This document shows, piece after piece, positions 1 through 7,336 of a stretch of 48,255 nucleotides of DNA (position 1 is the stretch's first letter; every line of letters begins with the position of its first letter). Both the position numbers and the translations under genes were made by a program. This DNA is from an uncultured Clostridium sp. Its GTDB lineage: Bacteria; Bacillota; Clostridia; Lachnospirales; Lachnospiraceae. Location of the stretch: assembly GCA_946553025.1 (NCBI GenBank), contig CAMNRM010000040.1:1-48255 (forward strand). The letters run 5' to 3'. Under the pieces are notes generated by a model that did no database searches, had not been told where the DNA came from, and saw only the letters and a program-made list of their open reading frames with translations.

Positions 1-1035
1 GATTACGGCAACTGCCGGGGCATTGGCGGAAAGAGCGACTGCGGTGTGCTTTCCTATGCGATGGTTGACGGGGACTATGCCGATAAGGTGGTGGCGATTA
101 CCGACTGCCTGGTGCCGTTCCCGAATTTCCCCGCCCATATTTCCATGACCAAGGTGGACTATGTGGTGGTGGTTGATGCCATCGGCGACCCGAAAAAGAT
201 TGCTACCGGTGCGGCAAAGCCGACGACCGATATGCGCAAGCTGATGATGGCGGATTACTGTACAAAGTTCGTGGTCAATACACCGTATTTTAAGGATGGG
301 TTTTCCTACCAGACCGGCGTGGGCGGGGCTTCCATTGCCTCGACCATTTCCCTGGCGAAAATCATGAAGGAGAGAAATATTCGGATGCGCTTTGGCGTGG
401 GCGGACTGACCAAGCCCATGTGTGATTTGCTGATTAACGGACAGGCAGACTGTATGCTGGATACCCAGGATTTTGACTTAGACGCGGTGGAGTCGGTAAA
501 GAACTTAAAGCACTTCCGCATTTCCGCCGGAGAGTATGCCGATCCCTTTAATAAGGGCGCTGTGGTCAATAAGCTGGATTTTGTTATCCTGGCGGCGCTG
601 GAAGTGGATGTGAATTTTAATTGCAATGTGGTGGTCGGCTCAGACGGGGTGATTACCGGGGCGCAGGGCGGACACCCGGACACGGCTGCCGGGGCGAAGT
701 GCACGATTGTCATTGCCCCGCTGCTGCAGGGAAGGATTCCTGCCATCTGTACCGAAGTGACTACGGTTACAACGCCGGGGGAGAGCATTGATGTGGTTAT
801 CACCGATTACGGAATTGCGATTAATCCCAGAAGGCAGGATTTGATCGAATGTATGAAGGACGTGGATCTGCCGTTTAAGACGATTGAAGAGTTAAGAGAT
901 ATCGCCTATTCCATCGTGGGAGAGCCAAGAAAGGTGCAGTTCGATGATCAGGTAGTGGGGATTATCGAGGCAAGGGACGGAACCATTATGGATGTGGTGC
1001 GGAAGGTGAAGGCTTTTGCATTTGAGGAAGAGTAA
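1..1035 (+). CDS. citF: Citrate lyase alpha subunit (citrate CoA-transferase), 3' part
   Basis: This is the C-terminal 344 residues of CitF; the frame is open through base 1, so the 5' end lies outside the window. CitF transfers the activated ACP thioester to citrate in the cytosolic citrate lyase complex. Identification rests on a side-by-side match with the complete citF at 8237-9802: roughly nine in ten residues agree by eye, including GKSDCGVLSY near the start and the glycine-rich TGAQGGHPDTAAG stretch. The matching genes citD and citE of this copy, if present, lie upstream of the window. A terminator follows 88 bases after the stop. The two copies differ at many synonymous sites, so the duplication is not recent or one copy was acquired. 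Confidence 0.93.
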   Translation, partial: DYGNCRGIGGKSDCGVLSYAMVDGDYADKVVAITDCLVPFPNFPAHISMTKVDYVVVVDAIGDPKKIATGAAKPTTDMRKLMMADYCTKFVVNTPYFKDGFSYQTGVGGASIASTISLAKIMKERNIRMRFGVGGLTKPMCDLLINGQADCMLDTQDFDLDAVESVKNLKHFRISAGEYADPFNKGAVVNKLDFVILAALEVDVNFNCNVVVGSDGVITGAQGGHPDTAAGAKCTIVIAPLLQGRIPAICTEVTTVTTPGESIDVVITDYGIAINPRRQDLIECMKDVDLPFKTIEELRDIAYSIVGEPRKVQFDDQVVGIIEARDGTIMDVVRKVKAFAFEEE

Positions 1036-1122
1036 TTTGCAGACCTGGGCATAAAAAGTCCTGGAGTGCAAAAGTTGATGCGCGATTTGCTGATAAAAAT
1101 AGTAAGAAAGAGATTATACGGA

Positions 1123-1160
1123 GAAGGACAAAAAGCAGCGGTTGTTTTTTGTCCTTCTTT
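1123..1160 (+). terminator. Rho-independent terminator after the first citF
   Basis: A 12-bp perfect stem, GAAGGACAAAAA (1123-1134) against TTTTTGTCCTTC (1146-1157), encloses an 11-base loop and is followed by TTT. It separates the citF transcript from the kinase gene downstream. The A/T runs in the stem would let it act on the minus strand as well. Confidence 0.8.
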
Positions 1161-1174
1161 ATATGCGCTTTGCT

Positions 1175-1200
1175 GTTGCTGTGAACATGTGAACAGCAAC
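1175..1200. promoter_or_regulatory. Imperfect 26-bp palindrome upstream of the sensor kinase gene
   Basis: The half-sites GTTGCTGTGAACA and TGTGAACAGCAAC pair at 11 of 13 positions. The element lies between the citF terminator and the extended -10 element of the kinase promoter. A one-mismatch copy of the right half, TGTGAACAGTAAC, lies just after the second citF stop (about 9810). An operator is an inference; a hairpin in a leader RNA is the alternative. Confidence 0.4.
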
Positions 1201-1256
1201 CTTTGCCTGCGATGCATTGCAACATATTTTTAAAAGGTGCATTTATGCCTGATTTG

Positions 1257-1265
1257 TGGTATGAT
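1257..1265 (+). promoter_or_regulatory. Extended -10 promoter element for the kinase-polymerase operon
   Basis: TGGTATGAT is an extended -10 (TGn plus TATGAT) about 50 bases before the kinase start. No good -35 box is visible at the right distance, which is common for extended -10 promoters. Confidence 0.45.
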
Positions 1266-1317
1266 ATAGAAAACACGTTGCCATAAACGGGGCAGGAAGA
1301 AGAAAGGGGAAATATTC

Positions 1318-2718
1318 ATGGATTATGTGCTGTCAGCACCGGTTGCTACTCTTCCGTACCAAATTCTTGCCTATTATCCTTTTTGGAACGGGTATTTGAG
1401 GTTTTCCAGGCGGCAGACCTTTTTTCTGTTGTCCCTGCTGTTCTTTTTAAAATGCGCCTGTTTTTATTTTTTTGTACCTCAGCTTGTGCCTGTTCGTTTG
1501 CTGGATTTTTTGTTTTCCGTGATTCATTTGTTCACGTTTTTGTATTTGGTGAAGCTGCATCCGGGTACGGTGCTGTTTGTCTTTTTCTTTTTGCTTGCGT
1601 ATCTGGGGTTTAACCGGGGAATTGCAAATTTTTTCCAGGTTCGTTTTACCACGATGACGGATGTTGGCTTTTACGGCCGGGCCAATGGTTTTTTGCATCT
1701 GGCAGTAATGGCGGTGACGGTTCCGTTTCTTTTAAGGCTGTTTCGTAAGACCTGTCACGAGATTGTGGATATGAAAGAGGAATATATCGCCTCCCGTTTC
1801 TGGATTATACCTGCTCTGACATTGGTGACTTCTTTTGTCTACAGCATAAAAATGACGCCGGAAACGGCAAGAAGCATTCCTTTTCTGCTTTCCAGAATAT
1901 TCCTGTTTCTTGGAACGCTGGTGGAATATATTATTCTTATCCGTCTGCTTCAGGCTGCCCGCAGGCATGCGCTGCTGGAAGCGCAGACGAAAAATGACCA
2001 GCTGCTGTCCGCCATGCACCGGGAGCAGTATGCCCTGCTTTTGAAACGTATCGAGGAAACCCGGCGGGCCAGGCATGATTTGCGCCAGCATCTTGTGCTG
2101 GTACAGGGTTATCTGGAGGACGGAGATAAGGAGGCCCTGAGAGAATATGTGCGCATTTTCGGGCAGTCTATACCGGAACCGGCGAACAGTTTTGTTTATT
2201 GCGGAAATTATGCTGTTGATACCATTATGCGTTTTTATTTGACCCAGGCAAAGGATGAGGGGATTAATGTGGAAGTTTCCCTTCCTCTGCCGAAACAGCT
2301 TCCTGTACCGGAGTCCGATGTGTGCGTCCTGCTTGGGAATCTGCTGGAAAATGCCCTTGCTGCCTGCCGCAGACTGGGAGAGGCTTTTGAAAACCGCTAT
2401 ATTCGGGTTCACGGACTTTTTACACCGCCCTATGCCCTGTCTTTTACGGTGGATAACAGTTTCTGCGCAGATCAGCATGGCAGAAGGAGCGGGCAGCGGG
2501 AGGGCGGAGAGTCCTTTGATTCTGCGGATACCACGGATTATGACCGTCCGGGCCTTGGACTGGGGCTTTCGTCTGTCCGGGCCACAGCCGAAAGGTTTGG
2601 CGGCACGGTTAAATTGGAGAGAACGGAAACGGAGTTTCGGGCGTCCGTGCTTTTGTTTGGGAAGGGGGAGCAAAAGGATAATCATGATATAATTGAAAAG
2701 GGAGGAAGATATGGGTAA
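1318..2718 (+). CDS. Membrane sensor histidine kinase, GHKL/AgrC-like
   Basis: The 466-residue protein has an N-terminal half of hydrophobic segments (about residues 10-215, probably six helices), a short coiled coil, and an AgrC/NatK-type kinase domain. The phosphoacceptor is His253 in RHDLRQH. The ATP lid follows with the N-box GNLLENALAAC and the G-box GLGLGLSSVRATAERFGG, so the catalytic site looks intact. Kinases of this type sense peptides or envelope signals and usually pair with a LytTR regulator; none lies nearby, so this is an orphan. Its 3' end overlaps the next gene by 8 bases, so the kinase and a translesion polymerase share a transcript, which is an unusual pairing. The signal and target are unknown. 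Confidence 0.85.
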   Translation: MDYVLSAPVATLPYQILAYYPFWNGYLRFSRRQTFFLLSLLFFLKCACFYFFVPQLVPVRLLDFLFSVIHLFTFLYLVKLHPGTVLFVFFFLLAYLGFNRGIANFFQVRFTTMTDVGFYGRANGFLHLAVMAVTVPFLLRLFRKTCHEIVDMKEEYIASRFWIIPALTLVTSFVYSIKMTPETARSIPFLLSRIFLFLGTLVEYIILIRLLQAARRHALLEAQTKNDQLLSAMHREQYALLLKRIEETRRARHDLRQHLVLVQGYLEDGDKEALREYVRIFGQSIPEPANSFVYCGNYAVDTIMRFYLTQAKDEGINVEVSLPLPKQLPVPESDVCVLLGNLLENALAACRRLGEAFENRYIRVHGLFTPPYALSFTVDNSFCADQHGRRSGQREGGESFDSADTTDYDRPGLGLGLSSVRATAERFGGTVKLERTETEFRASVLLFGKGEQKDNHDIIEKGGRYG

Positions 2719-4237
2719 AAGCCGCAGTTATATAGCGATTGATTTGAAATCCTTCTATGCGTCCGTGGAATGTATGGAGCGGCAGTTAAACCCGCTTACG
2801 GCAAATCTGGTCGTGGCGGATGCTTCAAGGACGGAAAAAACCATCTGCCTTGCCGTATCGCCCTCGCTGAAGGCTTATGGGATTCCCGGAAGAGTGAGGC
2901 TGTTTGAGGTGGTTTCGCGGGTAAAGGAGATTAATGCCGAGCGCAGGCGCAAGGCACCCGGAAAGCAGTTTACCGGTTCTTCTTACCTTGCCACGGAACT
3001 GGAGGAGCACCCGGAATGGGAGCTTGCCTACATTATCGCACCTCCCCGGATGGCATTTTATATGGAATACAGCACGATTATCTATCATATTTACCTGAAA
3101 TACATTGCGCCGGAGGATATCCATGTGTATTCGGTGGATGAGGTGTTTATGGATGTAACGGATTATCTGGATACCTACGGTCAGACGCCGAAGGAACTTG
3201 CCTCAGCGATTGTTCTGGATGTTCTTAAGAGCACGGGCATAACCGCAACCGCCGGAATCGGGACAAATCTTTATTTATGCAAGGTTGCGATGGATATTGT
3301 GGCAAAGCACGTCCAGCCGGATGCGCACGGGGTACGGATTGCAGAACTTGACGAGATGCGTTACCGGAAGCTTTTGTGGAGCCATCGCCCGCTCACCGAT
3401 TTCTGGCGGGTTGGGCACGGAATCCAGAAGAAGCTGGAAGAGGTCGGCTTGTTTACCATGGGCGATATTGCCCGATGCTCGTTGGGGAGTGCGCAGGATT
3501 ATTATAACGAAGAACTTCTCTATCATCTCTTTGGCGTCAATGCAGAACTTTTAATTGACCATGCCTGGGGATGGGAGCCGGTGACGATGGATTTGATTAA
3601 GGCTTATCAGCCGGAAACGAACAGCATAAGTTCCGGTCAGGTGCTTTCCCATCCTTACGACGCAGAAAAGGGAAGGCTGATTGTCCGCGAGATGACCGAT
3701 CAGATGGTTTTGGAACTGGTGGAGAAGAAAATGGTAACGGACCAGATGGTTCTTACCATCGGCTACGACAGGGATAATCTGATCGATGATAAAATTAAGG
3801 AGAATTATCACGGCGAGATTACCACCGACCGCTATGGACGAAAGGTTCCCAAGCACGCGCACGGGACGGTAAACCTTGACTGTTCGACGTCATCCACACA
3901 GATGATTATGGAAGCAGTTCTGGGGCTTTACGACCGCATTATTAATCCGAATCTTTTATTGCGGCGCGTGACGGTCACGGCGAACCATTTGCTGGATGAA
4001 ACGCAGGTGGTGAAGGAAGAAACTTATGAGCAGTTGGACTTGTTTACCGATTATGCCGCTTTGGAGAGGGAACAGGAGGAGAAAAAACGGCAGCTTTCCA
4101 AGGAGAGAAAACTACAGGAAGCTATGCTGTCCATTAAAAAGAAATATGGGAAAAATGCTATTTTAAAAGGAACAAATCTCCAGGAAGGGGCCACGGCAAT
4201 AGAACGCAACCGCCAGATTGGAGGGCATAAAGCGTGA
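2711..4237 (+). CDS. Y-family DNA polymerase (UmuC/DinB-like, Gram-positive type)
   Basis: A 508-residue translesion polymerase of the UvrX/YqjW type. The first palm motif YIAIDLKSFYASVE carries the catalytic Asp, and SVDEVFMDVTDYL carries the second acidic pair. A helix-hairpin-helix region and little-finger domain follow, then a charged C-terminal tail. ATG 2711 is chosen because GGAGGAAG sits just upstream; an in-frame ATG at 2693 has no ribosome site. The gene overlaps the kinase end by 8 bases, which implies translational coupling. Such polymerases bypass damaged template bases in the SOS response and are often carried on mobile elements with a YolD-like partner; such a partner is present just downstream. 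No LexA box was recognised. Confidence 0.92.
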   Translation: MGKSRSYIAIDLKSFYASVECMERQLNPLTANLVVADASRTEKTICLAVSPSLKAYGIPGRVRLFEVVSRVKEINAERRRKAPGKQFTGSSYLATELEEHPEWELAYIIAPPRMAFYMEYSTIIYHIYLKYIAPEDIHVYSVDEVFMDVTDYLDTYGQTPKELASAIVLDVLKSTGITATAGIGTNLYLCKVAMDIVAKHVQPDAHGVRIAELDEMRYRKLLWSHRPLTDFWRVGHGIQKKLEEVGLFTMGDIARCSLGSAQDYYNEELLYHLFGVNAELLIDHAWGWEPVTMDLIKAYQPETNSISSGQVLSHPYDAEKGRLIVREMTDQMVLELVEKKMVTDQMVLTIGYDRDNLIDDKIKENYHGEITTDRYGRKVPKHAHGTVNLDCSTSSTQMIMEAVLGLYDRIINPNLLLRRVTVTANHLLDETQVVKEETYEQLDLFTDYAALEREQEEKKRQLSKERKLQEAMLSIKKKYGKNAILKGTNLQEGATAIERNRQIGGHKA

Positions 4238-4259
4238 AGGAGCAGGGGAGATATTTGCT

Positions 4260-4309
4260 GATGCGGATTGATGTAGGGTGATGCAGATTAATACAGATTG
4301 ATATGGATT
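4260..4309 (+). repeat. Five degenerate 10-bp tandem repeats
   Basis: Units GATGCGGATT, GATGTAGGGT, GATGCAGATT, AATACAGATT and GATATGGATT run head to tail in the gap between the polymerase and the YolD-like gene. The period is close to one DNA helical turn. No function is evident; replication slippage is the simplest origin. Confidence 0.6.
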
Positions 4310-4346
4310 AAGGGGATATTTGGCGCGAATAAAGGGGATAGCAGGT

Positions 4347-4547
4347 ATGGAATTACAAAATGATCACCAATATGACGATATTATCATGCTGGAATACTAC
4401 GGTTCCAAGCGGCATTCCCGGATGTCGCTCTTAAACCGTGCAGCACAGTTTGCGCCGTTTGCCGCGCTTAACGGATATGATGAAGCAATTCAGGAGGCAG
4501 CGCGGCGGGCGGTTGTTTCCGGTGAAGTTTCAGATGGTATAAAGTGA
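4347..4547 (+). CDS. Small YolD-like protein linked to the Y-family polymerase
   Basis: A 66-residue protein beginning MELQNDHQYDDIIML, with the core RMSLLNRAAQFAPFAALNGY. The PFAAL-GY pattern resembles the YolD-like family, whose genes sit beside UvrX/YqjW-type polymerases in Bacillus. The context here, 109 bases after a polymerase gene, fits a polymerase accessory role. ATG 4347 is preferred (AAAGGGG upstream); an upstream TTG at 4320 with its own AGGGG is a possible longer start. The last residues, GEVSDGIK, are encoded by the first unit of a tandem repeat, so the C-terminus may vary between strains. The family assignment is tentative. Confidence 0.7.
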   Translation: MELQNDHQYDDIIMLEYYGSKRHSRMSLLNRAAQFAPFAALNGYDEAIQEAARRAVVSGEVSDGIK

Positions 4548-4609
4548 AACTTCGGGTATATAGAGTGAATTTTCAGATATATTAAGAGAACTCTTCAGAC
4601 ACATAAGCG
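4522..4609 (+). repeat. Four degenerate 21-23-bp tandem repeats across a gene end
   Basis: Units begin at 4522, 4544, 4565 and 4588 and share the pattern GTGAA-TTTCAGATATATAA with drift. The array contains the stop codon of the YolD-like gene and runs into the 3' end of the convergent gene at 4595-4867. No terminator is visible between the two genes. Confidence 0.55.
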
Positions 4610-4867
4610 GGAAAGATGCCACTCATGGGCAAAATAGTTATACCAGAGGGTAAAGTTTTTCCTGCTCCCGTTAAGGATGGCGGAACATGAAAAATTTACG
4701 CCTACGCGGTTATAGCCCTGATCTTCGGACAGTATTTTATCGACAGTAACCGTGATAAGCTCCCCGGTTTTGTCCCGGAAGCGGAACCTTATGGGGGTAA
4801 TTTTTCCGTTGGTATCCGTGCAGGAAATCATCTGCACCGGGATATTAACACACAGTATGCTTTCCAC
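4595..4867 (-). CDS. Small hypothetical protein
   Basis: A 90-residue protein whose function I do not recognise. It starts at GTG 4867 with AAAGGAG about ten bases upstream, good evidence that it is translated. The middle is rich in beta-type alternation (KITPIRFRFRDKTGELITV), and the end holds aromatic residues (FTLWYNYFAHEWHLSRL), suggesting a small beta-barrel-like fold without a signal peptide. It converges on the YolD-like gene. Similar short proteins accompany Y-family polymerase genes in Clostridia as far as I recall, so a link to DNA repair is possible but unproven. Confidence 0.6.
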   Translation of the reverse strand: MESILCVNIPVQMISCTDTNGKITPIRFRFRDKTGELITVTVDKILSEDQGYNRVGVNFSCSAILNGSRKNFTLWYNYFAHEWHLSRLCV

Positions 4868-5048
4868 TTTGATAAACTCCTTTCCAGATGGTTTTGTATA
4901 GCGATCATAGCATAGAGAACATATGTTTGTAAATGGGGGAATATGTGCAGTTTTGGAATTTTATGGATGGGTAATGGAAATTTTATATTTTTTCTGCGGA
5001 TCTTCGGGAAGTAACAACAGTAATGGAAATTCAAGCTGCACGTATTTA

Positions 5049-5090
5049 TTACAACTTAAATATTGATTTTTAACTAAAATTAAGTTATAA
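5049..5090. promoter_or_regulatory. Inverted-repeat operator over the AbiE-like promoter
   Basis: TTACAACTTAA (5049-5059) and TTAAGTTATAA (5080-5090) are inverted copies matching at 10 of 11 positions, 31 bp centre to centre, flanking the -35 box and reaching into the -10. AbiEi-type antitoxins are known to repress their own promoter by binding two inverted repeats, so this is a likely autoregulatory site. Confidence 0.6.
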
Positions 5091-5091
5091 T
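5063..5091 (+). promoter_or_regulatory. Sigma-A promoter of the AbiE-like pair
   Basis: TTGATT (5063-5068), a 17-base spacer and a consensus TATAAT (5086-5091) lie 32 bases before the antitoxin start. Confidence 0.8.
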
Positions 5092-5122
5092 ACAAAATAA
5101 AGTGGAGATAGGGGTGGAAGTG

Positions 5123-6082
5123 ATGGAGTATCTTAAATCTATACTCGGAATCCGTGTTGTATATATTGATGGTGATATAGCACCTGTCCCCAATTATATT
5201 CATGCCAGGTATCATTTGCAGAAGGTGTCACTTGATGGTAAAAAGGCAGTTTTTGCTTATCTAAAAACGGATATGGATACGGTTAATGCCATAAAAAAGC
5301 ATTTTGAGAGAATCCAAAAGGTGGCAGGTGCACCAGTAGTACTTGTAACGAACCGTCTTACTTATCGGCAGAAAGAATATCTTTTGCGTGACCATATTTC
5401 GTTTGTTGTGGATGGCAGGCAAATCTACTTGCCGTTCATGGCAGTTTATCTGCAGGAACGAGGCGACTCAGAAAAGGCGGAAATTACAGCTATGCTTCCG
5501 TCAGCGCAGTTGTTGCTTCTCTATTATATTTATCATGGATGTGGCGAATTATTGACAAGTGATGCAGTGAAGGCCCTCTCTTTTACATCCACATCGATCT
5601 CCAGGGCATCAAGACAGCTTGAAGATTTTGGGCTTGTAAAGACAGAAAAGAGGGGAGTGCAGAAAGCCATTTATTCTGACAGGGAACCGCGGGAACTTTT
5701 TGAAATGGCAAAGAGTTATCTGATGAATCCTGTAAAACGGACGATTTATGTGCCAAAGGCAGAAATTAAAGAAAAGCTGCTTGTGAGCGGCTATCCGGCA
5801 TTATCTGAGTATTCCATGTTAAATCCGTCGGCAGTAGAATGTTTTGCTTCTGAAAGTATTGCGGGGTGGGGAAAATTTTCATCAGGCAAATTACAAAATT
5901 CAGATGAACAGTGTGCACTAGAGTTTTGGCGGTACGATCCAAAAAAACTGACCCAGGGGGAATGCGTAGATCGGCTGTCCCTTGCTTTAGCGTTTAAAGA
6001 GGACAAAGATGAAAGGATAGAAGAAGCTGTAGAGGAAATGTTGATCGAGGCTTGGAGGGAAATCGATGGTAAGAGGAATTGA
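5123..6082 (+). CDS. AbiEi-like antitoxin/transcription regulator
   Basis: A 319-residue protein. The N-terminal part (1-130) has alternating beta/alpha character and no recognised motif. A winged-helix domain lies at about 140-200, with the recognition segment STSISRASRQLEDFGLVKTEKRG. The C-terminal third is unassigned. ATG 5123 is chosen because AGGGGTGG lies just upstream; a GTG at 5102 is too close to the -10 box. The gene overlaps a nucleotidyltransferase gene by 17 bases. That order (winged-helix regulator, then DUF1814/AbiEii-type nucleotidyltransferase) is typical of AbiE-like type IV toxin-antitoxin systems, where the first gene both antagonises the toxin and represses the operon. 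The promoter bears a fitting inverted repeat. The exact family is inferred from context. Confidence 0.72.
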   Translation: MEYLKSILGIRVVYIDGDIAPVPNYIHARYHLQKVSLDGKKAVFAYLKTDMDTVNAIKKHFERIQKVAGAPVVLVTNRLTYRQKEYLLRDHISFVVDGRQIYLPFMAVYLQERGDSEKAEITAMLPSAQLLLLYYIYHGCGELLTSDAVKALSFTSTSISRASRQLEDFGLVKTEKRGVQKAIYSDREPRELFEMAKSYLMNPVKRTIYVPKAEIKEKLLVSGYPALSEYSMLNPSAVECFASESIAGWGKFSSGKLQNSDEQCALEFWRYDPKKLTQGECVDRLSLALAFKEDKDERIEEAVEEMLIEAWREIDGKRN

Positions 6083-6824
6083 AAGTTTCAGACAGTGGTT
6101 TCAAGGCTATGAGGAACAATATGCCATTATCGGCGGTACGGCATGCGACCTGCTGATGACGGACGTAGGGCTGGATTTTCGAGCGACAAAGGATATTGAC
6201 CTTGTACTTATTATAGAGGCGGTGGATGCTGCTTTTGGAGGTAGATTTTGGGAATATATTACTGCAGCCGGGTATGAACATCGAAATAAAAGTACAGGTG
6301 AACCGCAGTTTTATCGCTTTACGAATCCAAAGTCGAAAGAGTATCCGATGATGATAGAACTGTTTACGAGGAAGCCGGATGCTATCTCTTTGCCAAATGA
6401 CGCAGTGCTTTCGCCGCTTCCGATGGAGGAAGATGTATCAAGTCTGTCAGCAATTCTTTTGGATGAGGATTACTATGAATTTCTGCGGAGAGGAAGAATC
6501 CGAGTGTCAGGGGTTATGGTATTGAATACGCCGTATTTGATTCCTTTCAAGGCTAAAGCTTGGATTGACCTGTCGCGCAGAAAAGCAGAGGGTGAACAAG
6601 TTGACAGCAGAAATATACGAAAACATAAGAATGATGTATTCCGTTTGACGGAACTTCTTGATCGCAATATGGAGCCGATTTCCTATTTGCCGGATACAAT
6701 AAAAACAGATATGAACGAATTTACAGAACGTATGCGGCTGGAGGATGTGGATCTGAAGCAGATCGGGATTCGGGACAAGTCAAAGGAAGACATACTTGAA
6801 GAACTAAAAGCAATTTATGGATGA
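6066..6824 (+). CDS. AbiEii-like nucleotidyltransferase toxin
   Basis: A 252-residue protein with the nucleotidyltransferase signature IIGGTACDLL near residue 20 followed by RATKDIDLVL, which supplies the Gly-Gly helix start and the two metal-binding Asp residues of the DNA polymerase beta-like superfamily. A third acidic residue is probably MIELFTRK. AbiEii/MenT toxins use this fold to transfer nucleotides, in some cases to tRNA, and cause reversible growth arrest or phage abortive infection. The start has GGAGGGA upstream and overlaps the antitoxin end, so translation is coupled. A terminator lies 110 bases after the stop, so the pair is a self-contained unit. Confidence 0.8.
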   Translation: MVRGIESFRQWFQGYEEQYAIIGGTACDLLMTDVGLDFRATKDIDLVLIIEAVDAAFGGRFWEYITAAGYEHRNKSTGEPQFYRFTNPKSKEYPMMIELFTRKPDAISLPNDAVLSPLPMEEDVSSLSAILLDEDYYEFLRRGRIRVSGVMVLNTPYLIPFKAKAWIDLSRRKAEGEQVDSRNIRKHKNDVFRLTELLDRNMEPISYLPDTIKTDMNEFTERMRLEDVDLKQIGIRDKSKEDILEELKAIYG

Positions 6825-6934
6825 GGTGAAATTGGGGGTGTTGATAGACGATGAAAGGCGGAGGACTTAAAAAATTATTGCAGACAGTGCAGGGTAAAAA
6901 ATATATTTGAAGAAAATCTTTACCCTTATCAGTA

Positions 6935-6985
6935 AAAAAGAGCATCTACCTTAACAGATATTAAGGTAAATGCTCTTTTTGTTTT
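6935..6985 (+). terminator. Terminator after the AbiE-like pair
   Basis: The left arm AAAAAGAGCATCTACCTTAA pairs with TTAAGGTAAATGCTCTTTTT, with one mismatch and a six-base loop, followed by GTTTT. The A-run before the stem makes it potentially bidirectional. It insulates citDEF from upstream transcription. Confidence 0.88.
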
Positions 6986-7036
6986 AAGGTTTCCGGTCTA
7001 GGATAGAAGTATGATAACAAGCAAGGAGGAAAAGCC

Positions 7037-7336
7037 ATGGAAATTAAGAGAGCGGCGATAGCAGGGACGCTGGAATCGAGCGATTGTCAGGTAACGGTTG
7101 AGCCTGGTGAAGGAAAACTGGATTTGGTTCTGGAAAGTGCAGTGATCCATCAGTTTGGAAACCAGATCCGAAAAGTGACCATGGAAACATTAAAACGTCT
7201 GGGCGTGGAGGATGTAAAGATTACGATTATTGATAAGGGGGCGCTGGACTGCACGATTAAGGCGAGGATTGAGGGCGCTGTTTATCGTTCGCAGGAACAG
7301 ACCGAGCATTTGCCGTGGGGAGGGGCTATCCGCTGA
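7037..7336 (+). CDS. citD: Citrate lyase acyl carrier protein (gamma subunit)
   Basis: A 99-residue protein of usual CitD length. Ser14 in GTLESSDCQV matches the serine that carries the triphosphoribosyl-dephospho-CoA group, which holds the acetyl/citryl thioester in the complex. The strand-rich core GKLDLVLESAVIHQFG is typical. The start ATG is preceded by AAGGAGG. The stop overlaps the citE start by one base (TGATG), giving tight coupling. The maturation genes citC, citG and citX are not in the window and must be supplied elsewhere for an active lyase. Confidence 0.95.
   Translation: MEIKRAAIAGTLESSDCQVTVEPGEGKLDLVLESAVIHQFGNQIRKVTMETLKRLGVEDVKITIIDKGALDCTIKARIEGAVYRSQEQTEHLPWGGAIR

Noticed and set aside
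306-803. Long open frame antisense to citF, with a similar one at 9070-9471
   Set aside because: Both mirror the same part of the two citF copies and reflect codon bias on the opposite strand; no ribosome site or recognisable protein.
1732-2685. 317-codon open frame antisense to the sensor kinase
   Set aside because: It lies wholly within a kinase gene with intact motifs, has a basic, low-order composition and no family features.
6851-6910. 19-codon frame after the nucleotidyltransferase gene
   Set aside because: It is too short to judge and lacks family features; the region is better seen as a 3' untranslated tail ending in the terminator.
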